A DNA stretch of 64,000 nt from Archilochus colubris. Lineage: Eukaryota > Chordata > Aves > Apodiformes > Trochilidae. The notes under the pieces are model-generated. The model was not told the DNA's origin and did no database searches. It saw nothing but the letters and a program-made list of their open reading frames with translations. Of the stretch, positions 39,190-51,800 are shown piece after piece. Location of the stretch: positions 17,467,158 through 17,531,157 of the forward strand of contig CM041097.1 of assembly GCA_023079485.1 (NCBI GenBank), written 5' to 3'. Position numbers and translations under genes: made by a program. The stretch's first letter is position 1; every line of letters begins with the position of its first letter.

Positions 39190-39430
39190 TGGTTTTTAAT
39201 TATTTCTTTTTTTTAATTTCTGAGGGGGGTGGAATTGGTCATGGTAGGACACCTGACCTAACTGGGGAAGCTGTGATTTGGGGGCTGATCTTATTGAAAA
39301 AGCAACCACCCTGCATCCTGTTGCTCGTGTGTGCGTATGGATTGGGTGTGAGATGTGGACTGTGTGTACGCTGGGAGGTGGGGTTGAAATCTGGCCATCC
39401 ATCTGTTTCTGAGCAGTGCCTGAAACACTG
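39190..39430. other. G/T-rich patch of opposite skew
   Basis: Over 39241-39420 I counted 60 G against 34 C, the reverse of the C-over-G look of many neighbouring stretches. The patch holds TG-rich words (GTGTGTGCGTATGG, GGGTGTGAGATGTGG) and a T-rich run at its left edge. It could be an inserted element in the opposite orientation, but I recognise no family. Confidence 0.3.
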
Positions 39431-39439
39431 AAATAGAAA

Positions 39440-42180
39440 TGGGAAGCTGCAGAGTGCCAGGAGTAGAACCTGGGAAGAAGAAGAAAAAAAAAAAATGCAG
39501 AAGTAGGACGATGAAGAGGGGGATATTGAACTGACATGTTCAGTCACTATTCCCTCAGCAAACAAATGATTCAAAACAGACCTGGATAAACCAAAGCCTT
39601 GCCCAGTGAGAGGCATTTGCTGCCTATGAAAACACAAGTTTTTAATCTCCTCTAACAATTAGGGAAATCTGTCCAAATAGATGAGAAATGTAAAACTGAA
39701 GGTCTTAAAATCACTCCCTGAAAATTGCCATCTTCAGATGTTTATTTTCACACCCACTACGTTAATTACAAATAATTTAATCATTCATTTTGAGCTCTGA
39801 AGTCTGGTGTGTGCTGTCAGTACCTCACATACCAACATTTCCAGGGGAAAAAAAAAAAAAATTAATCCATACTACCATTTCCATACTTGAGAAGCTATCA
39901 AACCTTGCAACTCTGACCAGCCCATTCCCTTGGTAATCCTACTCACCAGGCAGTGATACAGAAGCTCCCCTAACACACCTGCCATGACAGTAAATGAGGA
40001 AAGCCCACCCAGGTGATGAGGAACCTTTGACTTCACTTGTTTGTCCCACTACAAACTTCAGATGGGAACTACAACATCTATCCGTTACTAACCTGTAACA
40101 TGTAAGGTGTAAGGATGCTCAGCACCAAACCTCAGAAACATCAGAACCATCATCAGAAGCTCATGATGGACACTGATGCATCAGAAGCATCAGCATTTTG
40201 CAAAGCTTCTTATAGCTGCTTTCATCCTTGTTTCAATCTCCCTCCATCCAAGGTTGTGTGGATTCAACTGTTTACAAATGGTAATAAAATCACTAGCAAG
40301 AGTTTTGTTCTGACAGCTCTTTACACACTGGAGTCCCAGCCCCCAGACAAAAGGCAAATACTCCCAAAGCAGTGGGTGGGGGACACTCCACCCATTTCCC
40401 AGACCTGGAAAAGGAAGGACAAACAACCATCCCTGTGCCCTAAATAGTGACCTAATGAAAACCACAATCCAACACTCCCAGGTTCAAAAATTAATTTATA
40501 AAACTGTATTTCCTTGCAGAGGGTGCTCACGTGTCCTCTACACTGACCCTAGGCCATATAGTAACTCATTTGGAGAGCAACTTGTTTCAAAGAGGTTTCA
40601 CATTCAGTGATGAGCACAGGGAGGAAGGATGTCTCACAGTCAGACCCCAGGCTCAGGATATCATTTCTCCAAACCAGTTTTCTCTGTGGTACAACATCAA
40701 GGTTGAGTTAACTGTAAAAACTCATTTTAAAGCAACCAAAGCTGAAGATAATAAGATTGTATCATCTGTACCACTACTCTGTACTGGAATGAGACCACTG
40801 GTGTACCAGAGAATGAAGCTGGCTGAACACAAAACAGTCAGAGCAACAAAAACTGAGAAGATCCACAAGCCTGGCTTCTTAGGGGTGACCCAAAATGGCC
40901 CCATTTTGACTCACTCTCCTCTGCCTCCTCCATCAGAGGACTCAAAGGGAAACTGCAATTCAACCTTCAAAGCACAACTGCAACATAACTATTCTCTGTC
41001 ATAAAAGAAAAAAACAAGTTGTGGGCGCCTGAATGCTGATAGATCACTTTTGCTTTAAGAGTACATCATGTCAATCAAAACTAAATTCCTTATGCTCATC
41101 ACAGGAGCTTGCAACCAAGCAATACAAAAATCTCATTCGAGTTCAACCAGTAATGTGTTCAAAGGCTTCCCAATCTGCTCTGTCTCTGGCACCAGCAGCA
41201 GAGAAGAGGCAGAAGAGATTGGGGGTGGAGGGGATAAGAAAAAGAAAAGGAAAAAAAAAAAATCACTTGCTAAGCAAAGGCAAAAGGCCTCTAAACCAAA
41301 ATAAAAATAAGCATTAAAGCGTGTGTTGGACTAAAAGGATATACAGCAGGTTGAAATGTGCTACATCTTCCTCACTGGTGAGGAAAGACCTCTATAACTC
41401 ACCACAAGCTTTGATCACTCGTGAGCTATCAGCTATTTCTTTGCTGCTTCAGTAAATATAAGTCATTCACAGCTGAAACATAATTTCTCTCTCTTTCCCC
41501 TGCCACTATATGTTGTGTGCGAATATGTCTTGTATATAGGCACAGTAACACACTGTGCTGTTCAAATACACATCAGAGTTCACCAGATGGTGGGGATTGC
41601 CAGACACTCATCGTTGCCATGAGTTAGGAGCCATGGTGTAACTCATGAATGAGGTGTCTAAGCTCTAAGTGGGTTTTGCATAGTTACATTACCCTTACCC
41701 GACACAAAAACCCTCTTTTCTTACTACGTTCAACCTGTGACAGTTTAGAACTGTGAGACTCCAAGGCACTGTTGGGTATCTTGGGCTTTTTAGCTCCTCC
41801 CAGGGACTGCAGGAGTTATTTTCATCTGGGGGTTATGATTCACACCCCTACACACAGGACTATACAGAGTTTCATAAAGCTGTGGCCACAGTCAGTGCCC
41901 ATGTTTGGGCACAATCGAAAAACCCAACCTCAGGAAAACAAAGGTGTTTTACCAAAAATACTCCAGGTTTCAAGAGGCAATCATCTTAATTATGCATAGG
42001 AAAAATAGATGAGATTGGAGCTAGGGTTTTGTGTACGGGCCTCAGCACGTACTTGGGCATTAAGATACTTGGGCAATAAATTATGTGAGCATAGGTTGGT
42101 AAGGATGTGAATGTTGGGTGAATTGGCAATTTCCTAGTTTTTAATTAATGATGGTGTTGAGAAAGAATGTGGCCTTCCTT
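39440..42180. other. Noncoding filler
   Basis: A12 near 39489 and A14 at 39848-39861. The frame at 40531-41004 (157 codons, +) shows no domain. 41740-42140 is plain AT-to-moderate sequence and I could not assign it to a repeat family. Confidence 0.4.
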
Positions 42181-45170
42181 CTAAATTAACAATGCTTTTT
42201 TAATCAGCAAGTGAATCTGCCTGTTTGAAGCAGAAGGTAGCTCTAGGCTTGCAATGAAAGGAGCAGAAACTCCAGAAAACAAAGCTGGAAACCTAAAAAT
42301 GCACTCATGGTCCTGCCAGACCCTCTTCAACACCTCCCAGGGACCCTGTGGCTTGGCCAAGGTCCCCAACAGGCAGTGGTGATGAACCAAAAGTCAAGGA
42401 AAAAAGGGGAAAGCTAAGATCTAGGAGGAAGCAGAAAGGAGAAGGCATGGGGGAGTTTCCATCCCATTTGAAAGGGTGGGAGATGGCTTTGCCCACTGAA
42501 CCCCAGAGCAGAGGAACTGGGCAGGGTCTCCTTCACTTGGACCCTTTAGAGCTTTCCATCTACAGTATCCATCCATCTCCACCATTAAACAATCTGATAA
42601 CCTGGGAAAGTACCTTAGAAAACAGTTGTTTTGCTCTTGCTTTGCTAACCTAACCCTCTAAAACACATTCTGCCCATCTAGTTACTGAATATAATTCACC
42701 TACCGTGGTTTTAGCCCCTCACAAACTGAAATCTGTTGAACAAAATTGGTTTCTGTGCCAGCAGTGCTCAAGAGAGACACTTAATTTTAAAGGTCAGGAA
42801 CACAGTCTTACCTAAGTATTAACTTGTAGAATGGCCTAGTGCTTTTAAAGCATTAAACAAAAACAAAGCAAAAAAAGAAAAGGAAAAAAAAAAGCAAAGA
42901 AAAAACTGAGTTACAAGCAGCACTTGTTATTTTAAGGTTTTACTAAGGATTGGATGCCTCCAAGGGTTAGGGCTTCAGCTCCAGTTAAGCACACAAGTTT
43001 GCTATCCAAAATTGCTTTGAACTAATAAAATCCCTGGAGGTTATCAGATTGGGCTGAATATGGACTAAGGTTTTCAACTCCTCCCCTTTTATCTGTAAAT
43101 ACCATGAGAGGAGCTCTCTAGCACCCCAAGTCAACTAGTTTCCTGTCTTGGCTGGGAACCACTTCAGCAACCCCTTGAGGCCATGAAAAGCAGTTTTGAT
43201 TCAGGCTCTGGGCAGAAGGCATCGTCAGTCACTGCAGCTCACCCCAGCCCTTTTTCAGGGAACGTGTTTCAGCACGATGTGGCTGGGTTACACACCAGCC
43301 CTCCACATTTCTGACACCCAGACAATTTTCCGAGGCCAGGGAGAATGCTGTCTTCCTCATCTCCACAGGGCAGACATGCCCATGGCAGTGTATCCCTCTT
43401 GGAATTTGGATGGAGGGATGGGTCAAGCCTCCCGGCAAGGTTTTCTCCCACCCTCATCAAAGCATCTCCTTTTCCCCAGGTCACACAAGTAGCAGAGAGC
43501 ACCAAAGAGCTTGAGCCCAGGGGGTACTGGGTCTCTCACCCATCTCAACCCCAGCCAGAGCTTATTCAGATGGAGGAAGAAAACAGGGAATCAAAACATC
43601 CTCTGTCTGGTAGAAAGATGCCTGCTGGGAGCTGAGCACACACTGAATAGCCCGTTCAGGGTGCCTGTACTAAAAGTAAGGACCTGGCTTTATTTCTTTG
43701 TTGATGCTGATATAACTTAAGGAGTAGAAATGGTTGAATCTGGGAAATCCTGGGAATAGAAGAGGCAGGGAGGGAGCAGAGGCATCAGCCCACACACCAT
43801 CCTGGTTGTTATTTCCCACTCGAGGAGCAGAGTGGATGCTTTATGCTTTCCACAGGCAGAATACGTGGTGGTTGGGAAGCCCAAGTGTACAGGGCAGCAA
43901 CAAAAAAACCCCAATGTTGTGCCCCGGACTGAAAAGACTGACAGCCTGAAAGATCCATTCATGTGACATTAAAATAAAAATAAATGCAAACCCTGTCTGG
44001 ATGAAAACCCCAAGTTTAAGTGAGCCTCGTGAGAACTCGTAGCATCCCTCCCCCAAAATCAGACCCAATTCAATTAAATTGTCTTTTTGCTCTTTATTCC
44101 TTTGAGATGAATAGTTCTGAGATTTTAGCAACTTTTTCAAGAACTTTCCCTGGCCCCTGAACACTCTGAGGTTCTGTATCTCATAGCTTCACAGCGTACT
44201 GATAACAGGCAGCTCTTTCTTGCTAAGAAATTACTTACAATTTTTACACAATAAATACCAAACCACAGCCATCCTATCACCTTTTAAAAGGAAGGATGTT
44301 CTCTCCTTTCTGGAGCATCTTAGCCTTTTTTTATGTAACTAAACCAGCCATGAGCAGGATCTTCCACAGTGACATTTTCAGAGCTACTTAAAGTGTTTTG
44401 ACTGCCTGAACACGAAAAAAAAACCCAAAAAACCAAATCAAAGAAACAACTTTTTGGCAATTTTGCAAATCTCATCCTAAACCCTAACCTTTTTCTGCAA
44501 CATGAGGCTCTTGTCAGCCTCAGAAACAGATGGTTTCTGAAAACAGTGGACATACAGCAGCTCTGGATGCCCCAGACCAGTTGTCACCCAGAGCAAGAAC
44601 CATTTCACACGACTCTGCGAGGCCATGTCCTGCACCAAGAACACCACCACTTATCCCCAAACACCCCACCATAACTAAGGGGGAGGAAAGAGGCACAAAT
44701 CATGCCTGCCCCAGGGTGCAAAAGCCAGGCAGAAGGCTGTGAAAAGCCAACACACAGTTGGGGACAGAGGCAGGCTGGGCAGCACATGGTGGGTGCCTGG
44801 CTCCGGCTCAGCTCCCTGGCACAAGGGACCTGGAGGGAGCTCAGTTCCCAGCTACGAGCCCTAACAACTTCATTACTTAATTAAATGGTACATCAAATGC
44901 AAGCCATGCAGAAGATAGAGGCAGGCAGCAGCCAGGCTCCTGCTCCCCTGGTGCAGCAGGGCAGAGCTCAGCACGATGCTCCGCTGGTACTGGCCCTAAA
45001 GTTATCCAGGCAGTCACTTCACTTGCCTGAATGGCAGCTACAACCACAGCCTCTGGATGCAAATTACTGGCTTTTACAGGTCCCTAAAAACATTGCACTG
45101 TGCCTGCTGAACAATGTGGGAGCTGTAGAAAGGACCCAATGATGGCAAAGATGTAATTAAAAGCTGCGAG
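42181..45170. other. Featureless noncoding filler
   Basis: Composition is moderate. A-rich low complexity occurs near 42865-42905. Around 43200-43640 several frames overlap in both directions without a domain. Near 44870 there is a TAATTAAATGG homeodomain-like word. No gene is recognised. Confidence 0.45.
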
Positions 45171-45173
45171 AGA

Positions 45174-45183
45174 GGGGGGGGGG
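45174..45183 (+). repeat. G10 homopolymer
   Basis: Ten consecutive G follow GAGA and precede an A-rich run. It is a short simple repeat. Confidence 0.85.
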
Positions 45184-45189
45184 AAAAAA

Positions 45190-46245
45190 TATTAGATTTC
45201 TTCTTCCAGACAGAAAAACTGGTAAAAATGTACTTCTTAAAAATAGTTTAAAAGAAAATGTCAAAGTAAATAAATAAAAAACCCTATATTCAGTCCTCCC
45301 CCCAGTCCCTCAAGGTTCCAATAGCTTCCCCGCTCAGCACCCGTGAAGGAAAACATATACGCTAGAGCACGTCCCTAAGCCCTAGACTCTATCTGGAAAA
45401 AAAAAAGAGATAGAGAAGCTCAACCTATCTAATCACCAGCCCCGTCTGGTAGTAACAGAAGTTACTATCTCTGCCTGCCTGTCAGGAGCTGTACGAAACC
45501 AATTGGTGGCTGGGGCTGATACAGAAATGAGAGGCAGGAGGGCTGTGAAGCCGCCCGGCAGCTTTGGTGACCTGTTCTGTGCAGCCCAGGATGAGCCCCA
45601 ACCAGCACCCAGCCCAAACAGACACCCCTGCTCCCAGAGAGCAGGGCATCCCCTGCCTCTTCTCCCATGCCAGATGGCAAAGGGGTCTTCAGACAAACCC
45701 CCTGCCTTTGGCACCCTCAGAGCAGCACAATATTTGTTATTTACTAGTGAGGAGTTCACCCACCCCCCAAACCAGGATCTTGTGAGGTCTTTTTTCACAC
45801 CCTGCAGGGTTAGCCTTGATTGCAGCAGAAAAAATAGGAGGGGGGAAACTCATCCGAATTCTAAACATATCCCAAAGCCCAGTAACTTTCTGCAAACTGA
45901 ACTGCACATTAACATTTATTTGATAAAAGTTATCCAGGGGTGGATGACTTCTGCTCTCTTCTCCCTCCCCAAAAACCTAAATTTCCAGCAGCAGAAGGGC
46001 AACATGATGGGCAACAAAGTGGGTGGCCAGCATTAGCCACCCCTCAGAGCACAGGGACCCACCACAGCCCCCTTCCTGGTGGAAATCCACCAGGTTTGAA
46101 CACATCAGGGCAGGAGTTAGTCCCGAGCTGCCTCTGTGCCCAATACAGGAACTTCCTCCGACAGTGCATTAGCGCACACTCCAAGTACAGACATGCTGCA
46201 CAATGTCTCTCCAAGCATTAGCCATGGCCTCAAACAATCATCAAG
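45190..46245. other. Noncoding filler, GC-richer
   Basis: A 177-codon + frame at 45503-46036 and 71- to 121-codon minus frames overlap it across the same GC-rich bases. No domain, signal peptide or exon structure is visible, so I read them as chance frames. Confidence 0.4.
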
Positions 46246-46250
46246 GAGCC

Positions 46251-46319
46251 TTTTTTTGTTTTTTGGGTTGTTGGGGTTTGGTTTTTTCTTTTTTTTTTTT
46301 TCTTTTTTTTTTTTTTTTT
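46251..46319 (-). repeat. T-rich low-complexity tract
   Basis: About 69 bases of T runs broken by single C or by GGG/GGTTTGG words contain no A. On the minus strand it reads as an A-rich tract. No retroposon body is recognised beside it. Confidence 0.85.
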
Positions 46320-46321
46320 GA

Positions 46322-47370
46322 GAAATGATCAAACCGGGGGTGGGGACAGAACATCCTGCGTGAAACCGCATCCTGAACAAGCATCACCACGATTCACTGT
46401 AAATAAATACTCTCTCCTTGCAGCACTTCCGTCAACTGTCACTGCCTTGGCTCCAATCACCTTTCAAGTCCAAACAGGAAAGCAGAGAAAAGCGAGTGAG
46501 ATGGCAGATATGAGGTTTAATTTGCTTTTCACTGCAGTTTTCATTGGTGGTGTGCTTCCAATTCGGCGGCATTGCCAGCTGCCTGGAATCACTCCTGGAC
46601 CCAGTTTTTTCCTGTTAACCTTCATAATTGTATTATTACGGGCAAGCCCACAAACTGTGCTACAAAAAAAAAAAAAAGCTGTAAAAAGTGCAGCTTCCCA
46701 GCTTCCACCCTTTATTAGATAAGCGGCCGGATCCAAACCCTGCTGCTACAGACAGAAGGGCAACTCAGATTTACCAAAGATGCTTCTTCAACCTATGTTT
46801 TACATAATGCAAGATACGTCTGCTAAAAAAAAAATTAAGTGTACATGGGAGGGGGAGGCAGCAAAGGGATTACAGGATGGAGTAAGTTTGACCTCAATTT
46901 TCCTGAAAACTTATAAAAACATTTATAAAACATTTGGGAAGATCGAAGATGGGAGAAGGTAGCAATCCCAGGCAGGAAAGCACAAGTGGGAGCTAACTAA
47001 GTCTGTGTAGATGAGCCCTGTGAGTGGTGGGAACCTTGTGCATCCCACAGTATTTCAAATGAACTGATGATGGAGAAGCAGAAGAGGAGCTGCCTCTCGT
47101 GCACACCACCAGCACCCACAGGCACTGAGGCTGGAGGGACAGGGCAGTTTGTAGGGATGTGCTTGTCCAGGAGACAAAAAGAGGGGGGAAAAACCCCCCA
47201 ACAACTTCCATCAGACCAAAGCAAAGCACAACCCCCCTCACCTTCAGAAGGGGAGAAAAACCTTGGCAGCTCCAGCCCGCCCAGGATGCAGAGGGTCCCC
47301 TCCCCACTGCACACACACACAAGGAGCAATTTAATTAATAAAAATAAAAATGAAGTCTTACATGTAGCAG
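46322..47370. other. Noncoding filler
   Basis: 46380-46660 has few simple repeats, isolated CpGs (ATTCGGCGGC near 46560) and a look of constrained sequence, but no exon. An A14 run lies at 46664-46677 and a short CA repeat at 47309-47321. No gene is recognised. Confidence 0.35.
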
Positions 47371-47572
47371 CAAAGCATTATTAAAAGCCGTAATGTCTCA
47401 AAGGTTCCTATGAAGTCATGTTCTTACAATTCACTCTGAAGAATTTAAAGACAAAATTACATGCTTGGTAATACTCCGGGGAGCAGGCTTTTCTATGTGG
47501 CCCATTGTTTGTGTATGATGCATGGCTCTGAGAAAGTGGCATTGTTAGAGGGATCATAAATCACAAAGGGGA
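47371..47572. promoter_or_regulatory. Candidate conserved regulatory element
   Basis: This 200-base stretch is free of simple repeats and holds a perfect SOX-type site (CCATTGTT, 47502-47509), a following TTTGTGTATGATGCAT word and a CATAAATCACAAAG word near its right end. Motif clustering of this kind is common in vertebrate developmental enhancers. The call is pattern-based only. Confidence 0.25.
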
Positions 47573-47579
47573 AGTTTGA

Positions 47580-47618
47580 TTTTTTTTATTATTATTATTA
47601 TTTAAAAAAAAAAAAAAA
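47580..47618. repeat. T8-(ATT)5-A15 low-complexity tract
   Basis: A T run, about five ATT units and a 15-base A run follow each other directly. The tract can fold back on itself (T run with A run). Confidence 0.9.
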
Positions 47619-48215
47619 GAAATCTTATTTCAGACAGGGCTTTCCCTCTGCTGCTGAGTTCTCAGCTGGTTTCAGCAAAGGAATCAGAATCAGACCTGCT
47701 GGGGGTCTCAAGCTGCTCAGATGATCATCACCCTCTTCTCTCTAGAGCAAGAAGCAAACCACAGCCAATACCACAGGTTTTGTATCACTGATTCCACAAG
47801 AACGTTTATTTTTCTAAAGACAACTCTTCCAGATAAAATCTTGAATATTAAAGAGCAGCACTAGAACTTCTGCATTGCCTTTTGCAAAGTTTACCTGGTG
47901 TGGTTTGCCACCTTAGCTTTCTTCAAGGGATCTCTGCTTTTAGTGTGGTTATTTATTCTTAGGTGTTTTATTTCTGAACTTGGAACCAAAGTGGGCTCAC
48001 TTCAAAAGCAAAGAGCAAGTGCCAGAATCACTTACTACCCACAGGCACCCACCCCATCCCTCACAGTGCACAGGAATTAGCTGGTGGCCTGCCTCCCAAA
48101 ACAACCACAGCAAAGTTACTGCTCTGATGAGGCTGATTTACTTCATATCTCACCAGAGCTGAGAACTCAGAACAGTCTCCATGAGATTGCCCAGCTTCTT
48201 TTCAAACTTCACAGC
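47619..48215. other. Noncoding filler
   Basis: Mixed sequence with no gene, repeat family or RNA recognised. Confidence 0.45.
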
Positions 48216-48218
48216 AAG

Positions 48219-48325
48219 CAACAAAACAAAACAAAAATCCCCCAAACTCCCAAAACCCTTAAAAAAAAACCCCAAAACAAAAAAATCCCACCAAACAAAC
48301 AAAAGGAAAAAAAAAAACCACAAAC
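48219..48325 (+). repeat. A/C-rich low-complexity tract
   Basis: From 48219 to 48304 there are 86 bases without a single G and with very few T, built from irregular CAAAA, CCCAAA and AAAAACCCC words. A12-type runs follow. On the minus strand it is a G/T-rich tract. Confidence 0.85.
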
Positions 48326-48329
48326 CTGG

Positions 48330-50815
48330 AGATAATGACCCCAGGAGATAATGGATATCACAACAAGAACATCCCAACAGTCAGCAGTTGCTCCTCACTA
48401 AGTAGCTCCACACAAAGCCACTTACAGGGAAAGAAGCAACATGTTTAAGAACAAACCAACTGGTATCAGCCAAGCCAGAAAGTCAGGAGAGTCTCTGGGC
48501 TCTGAGAACCCAACCAGGTCCTGCTGGAGGTTTCAGAGTTGGCCAAGCAGGCACCACCACCTGCTTTAAGAAAAGGAACCCCACATCAGAATGCAGTCAG
48601 GCATCATCTTCCCAAAGAGGCTGCACCTGAAAACACTCATCACATGGGTCCACACCCTGATCAGGCAAGACTGCTCTCTCTTGCCATCTTAAGACTTGCT
48701 CCACAAGTCCATATTTTGTGTTTGGGTTATGCCTCTGTGTCACACACCCAGTCATACAGACAGGAAAACCTCAAGCACCATTCATTCATAATGCAAAAAT
48801 CCTTAAACATTTCAGAGCAGATCTGAAATTGCAGCTGTGGACACCTTGCTGGATGCACCAATGTTTGCAGCCATGCATGGTTGCCAGTAACAAATCACAC
48901 CTCCATAAATTACATTTTCCTGGGATTCAACCCTACACCACTGCATCCTACAGTCCATAAAACTTCTGTCCCATACAGGCCTGGACCCCCTAATCCCATT
49001 TTTTAGTATTTCCCTGGATGCTTTGTTGTTGCAGCTTAGCAAATATGAACATATTTGATTTTTTTTTCCATTTTAGTTACCAGCCAGCAGCAGGTTAAGC
49101 TCAGTGGCAGGGATCTAGGCAGACATCCCAGCTTCAGCTCCCTCCTGACATAAATCAGCACAGCTCCACCAACTGCAGGAGAATTAAGACACTGTGTCAC
49201 CTTATGCCAGCTACAAATCTGACCCCGTTCATCTGATTTGTCTCCAGATAGTTGCTCCAGTCAGAATATAAGAATAAATTAGCATGGATTAAGCCTGGGA
49301 GAACCTGCTGAGGAGAACACATTCTGATGTTAACTTCATTGACTTGTGATCCTGAAGCTTAGCAAGTCATGTAGTCTAAATACCATTAACTACTTGGATG
49401 AGTCCACTACTACTTATCCCTAAATACAAGAAAAAAATAGCAACTACAACACCTTTAAGAACCAACTGCTTGCAAATTCATGGTGGTTGACACAAAAACC
49501 ACATGGCACCTTCTTCTGCCAAAACATCTGCCTCCTGCAGTAGAGTTGACTTCATCCAGTGTTGGTGGAAGGTCTCTGCCTGCCTTACTCTTACACAGTC
49601 TGAGTAACTGGCTGCCAACACTACTCAGAGGAAGTATTTATGCTCCAGAAAAAGTTTGGATAGTCTGGAATACAGCGAGCTAAATCAAGCTAATTATTTT
49701 GAGAACTTCCAACAAGAAACACTATTACAATAAATTCCACGTGTCTCTCAACTTGTGCACATTGTGCAGGATTTCCACTCCTTCACATGGAGTTCAGAAA
49801 AAGCCATCATAAGGAAACAATTACAGCATGCAAGCTCAACCTGACTTCTCCTGATGCAAGGCCCATTGACCCATCTTTATGGGCATTTTAAATTATTTAT
49901 GTCCAACTTGAATGCAATCTGCTCTACCTGACATCTCTGACCTAAAGCATATCAGGGTTTATGTTGGGTTTCTTTAACATCCAGACCCTGTCAAGGGAAG
50001 ATGTGATGTATGCTGTTAGGAGCTTCTCTCTACCAGCACTGAAGCTCCTGTGGCAAAAAAAAAATATTTTTTTGCTCTTCCTAAGGGTTTTGTGCAGCCA
50101 GCTCACTGTTTTCCTAGTTATCCCATGGGATGCCCAGAAGGGAACCAGAAAGAGCTGGTGGTAAAGTGATAAAGCTGGTGGGAAGGGTGGGGCTCTACCA
50201 AGATGTGAATGAGAGCATGACTAGAGGTCCTGCACAAGAAAAGGAGCTCATTGCAAGCTCACTTGCTCCTCCTGGAAGGGAATGGAGACTTCTGAGGAAA
50301 GAATTAAACTCTTAATGCTTGCTCTTTTCCTGGAAAAACCCATTGCACAAAATCACTTGTTGGGAGCCAAGGCAAATTGGTGCCTGTGTCAGGTCCCCAA
50401 AGGGGCTTGAGAGACATAGGGAAAGCTGAGAAAAAGTGGGAGCAGTGAGTAAATCAGCAAGCAGGGAGGCCAGGAAGTGTCAGGGATGCTGCCTGCATGG
50501 CAGGGGTAGGTGATGCAGAGGGAGAAGGGCCCTGAGCTCTTTTCCTCCTTTATTTCTGGTTCTGTAACAGATGAGCTAAAACCAACCTGGAAGGGACTCA
50601 GCTCCACCCTACCTGCCACGAGCCCCCAAACTCCAATGGATCCTCTCAGAAAGGAGCCAAGGGCTGCAAGGGGCAATACAGGGAATCCTGCCCACTGAAT
50701 TTACCAAGGGTCTCTCTTCTGGGTAGCCAAGTGACTGAGAAGACACTTTGGACTTGCTGCCTTTATCATCAGAAAGCTGATGCTGGTGACCACAAGTTAA
50801 CCCACCCCAAGCATG
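48330..50815. other. Featureless noncoding filler
   Basis: No gene is recognised. A small perfect hairpin lies at 50053-50075 (arms GCAAAAAAA / TTTTTTTGC). 50150-50700 is GC-richer with overlapping chance frames. Confidence 0.45.
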
Positions 50816-50820
50816 AGCTT

Positions 50821-50910
50821 GATTTAAATCAAAGTGATTTCTATCACTGATTTTAATCATGATTTGTATCAGAAAACAGGAAACGTGCTTTAAATCACTG
50901 ATTTTAATCT
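50821..50910. repeat. Repeated GATTTTAATC motif block
   Basis: The palindrome GATTTAAATC (50821-50830) is followed by two copies of the 14-mer CACTGATTTTAATC (50845-50858 and 50896-50909, 51 bases apart) and related words (GTGATTT, ATGATTT). Similar GATTTAAATC/GATTTTAATC-rich ends occur in old dispersed repeats of reptile and bird genomes as I remember them, so the block may be one end of an ancient element whose AT-rich body continues rightwards. I cannot name the family with certainty. Confidence 0.5.
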
Positions 50911-51800
50911 TCTTTTACATCTGTACTCCTATATTTTCTAAAGGCTGATTCTAATTGGCTAGTAACTTTAATAAAATATCACCTTTTTATTAAGCTTAAC
51001 TTGTCTCCCTGCTAAACAACAGGTTATTTTCATATTCATTTGCATCCCTAGATTTTAAGTTATGTCTATGTTAGAAATTACTACTTTTATTAGATGGTAT
51101 TTTTGTTATTCATATTGATCTTCATTTGACTGAGAAATGGAATTGCAATAGAATTAAGAAAACATTTACTAAATTAAAGTTCCTTAAATATGCTGGATAC
51201 ATATGTTTATACATTTAAAACATTTACTGAACATGATCTGTTTTAAGAAAGCTGAATATTTTCAGATCTTAGCAGTACCAGAACTCATCCTCTCACACCT
51301 TTATTTTATTGCTTGATTGGAAAACAAGGATTCCTCTTTTCAGCTCCACAGTAGTTCCTCAGGTTTTACTGAATCACCAAAGGAATTACTGAAACAAACT
51401 CTCCAGCCCCATCCCAATGAAAATGGAAACAAAATTCCTGATCTGCAGAAGACATCACCAGTAGCTAAAGTTAATCAGTTTTCACATGCTCTAATATAAC
51501 TGCAAGAGCTAAATTCAGTTAGGTCTTTGGGCTAATTTTCCTCAAAATGTCAACAGAAAATATGTATTTTTTTATTATTTTGTATTTAAACTTTGAAAAC
51601 ATAATACATTGGTCACAGGTTTTGGTATTACTTTAAAAACAGTATGTTTAAAGGATTTATAACCTGAACATTTTAGAGTTCAGGTAAAAGTAATACTTGA
51701 AAATTGTCTAAAATTTACCCACATTTTGTCCTGCCTCTTTAACCTGCAGTTCTAAATAACTTAAAACTACCTCTGTATTAAGCAGGAGCCAATTAGTACA
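50911..51800. other. AT-rich stretch, possible body of an old transposon
   Basis: This is very AT-rich sequence next to the GATTTTAATC block, including an octamer (ATTTGCAT, 51038-51045). At 51320-51499 a stop-free stretch of about 60 codons (FQLHSSSSGFTESPKELLKQ and onwards) is less AT-rich than its surroundings and has a serine/proline/lysine-rich, protein-like look. I do not recognise the protein. It may be a decayed transposase or host-derived fragment, or chance. Confidence 0.25.

Noticed and set aside
41586..41600. CTCF-like word TCACCAGATGGTG
   Set aside because: It misses two core positions of the consensus. No other convincing CTCF site was seen nearby, so a domain boundary is not supported.
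45503..46036. 177-codon + frame
   Set aside because: It overlaps minus-strand frames of up to 121 codons over the same GC-richer bases, and has no domain, signal peptide or splice structure.
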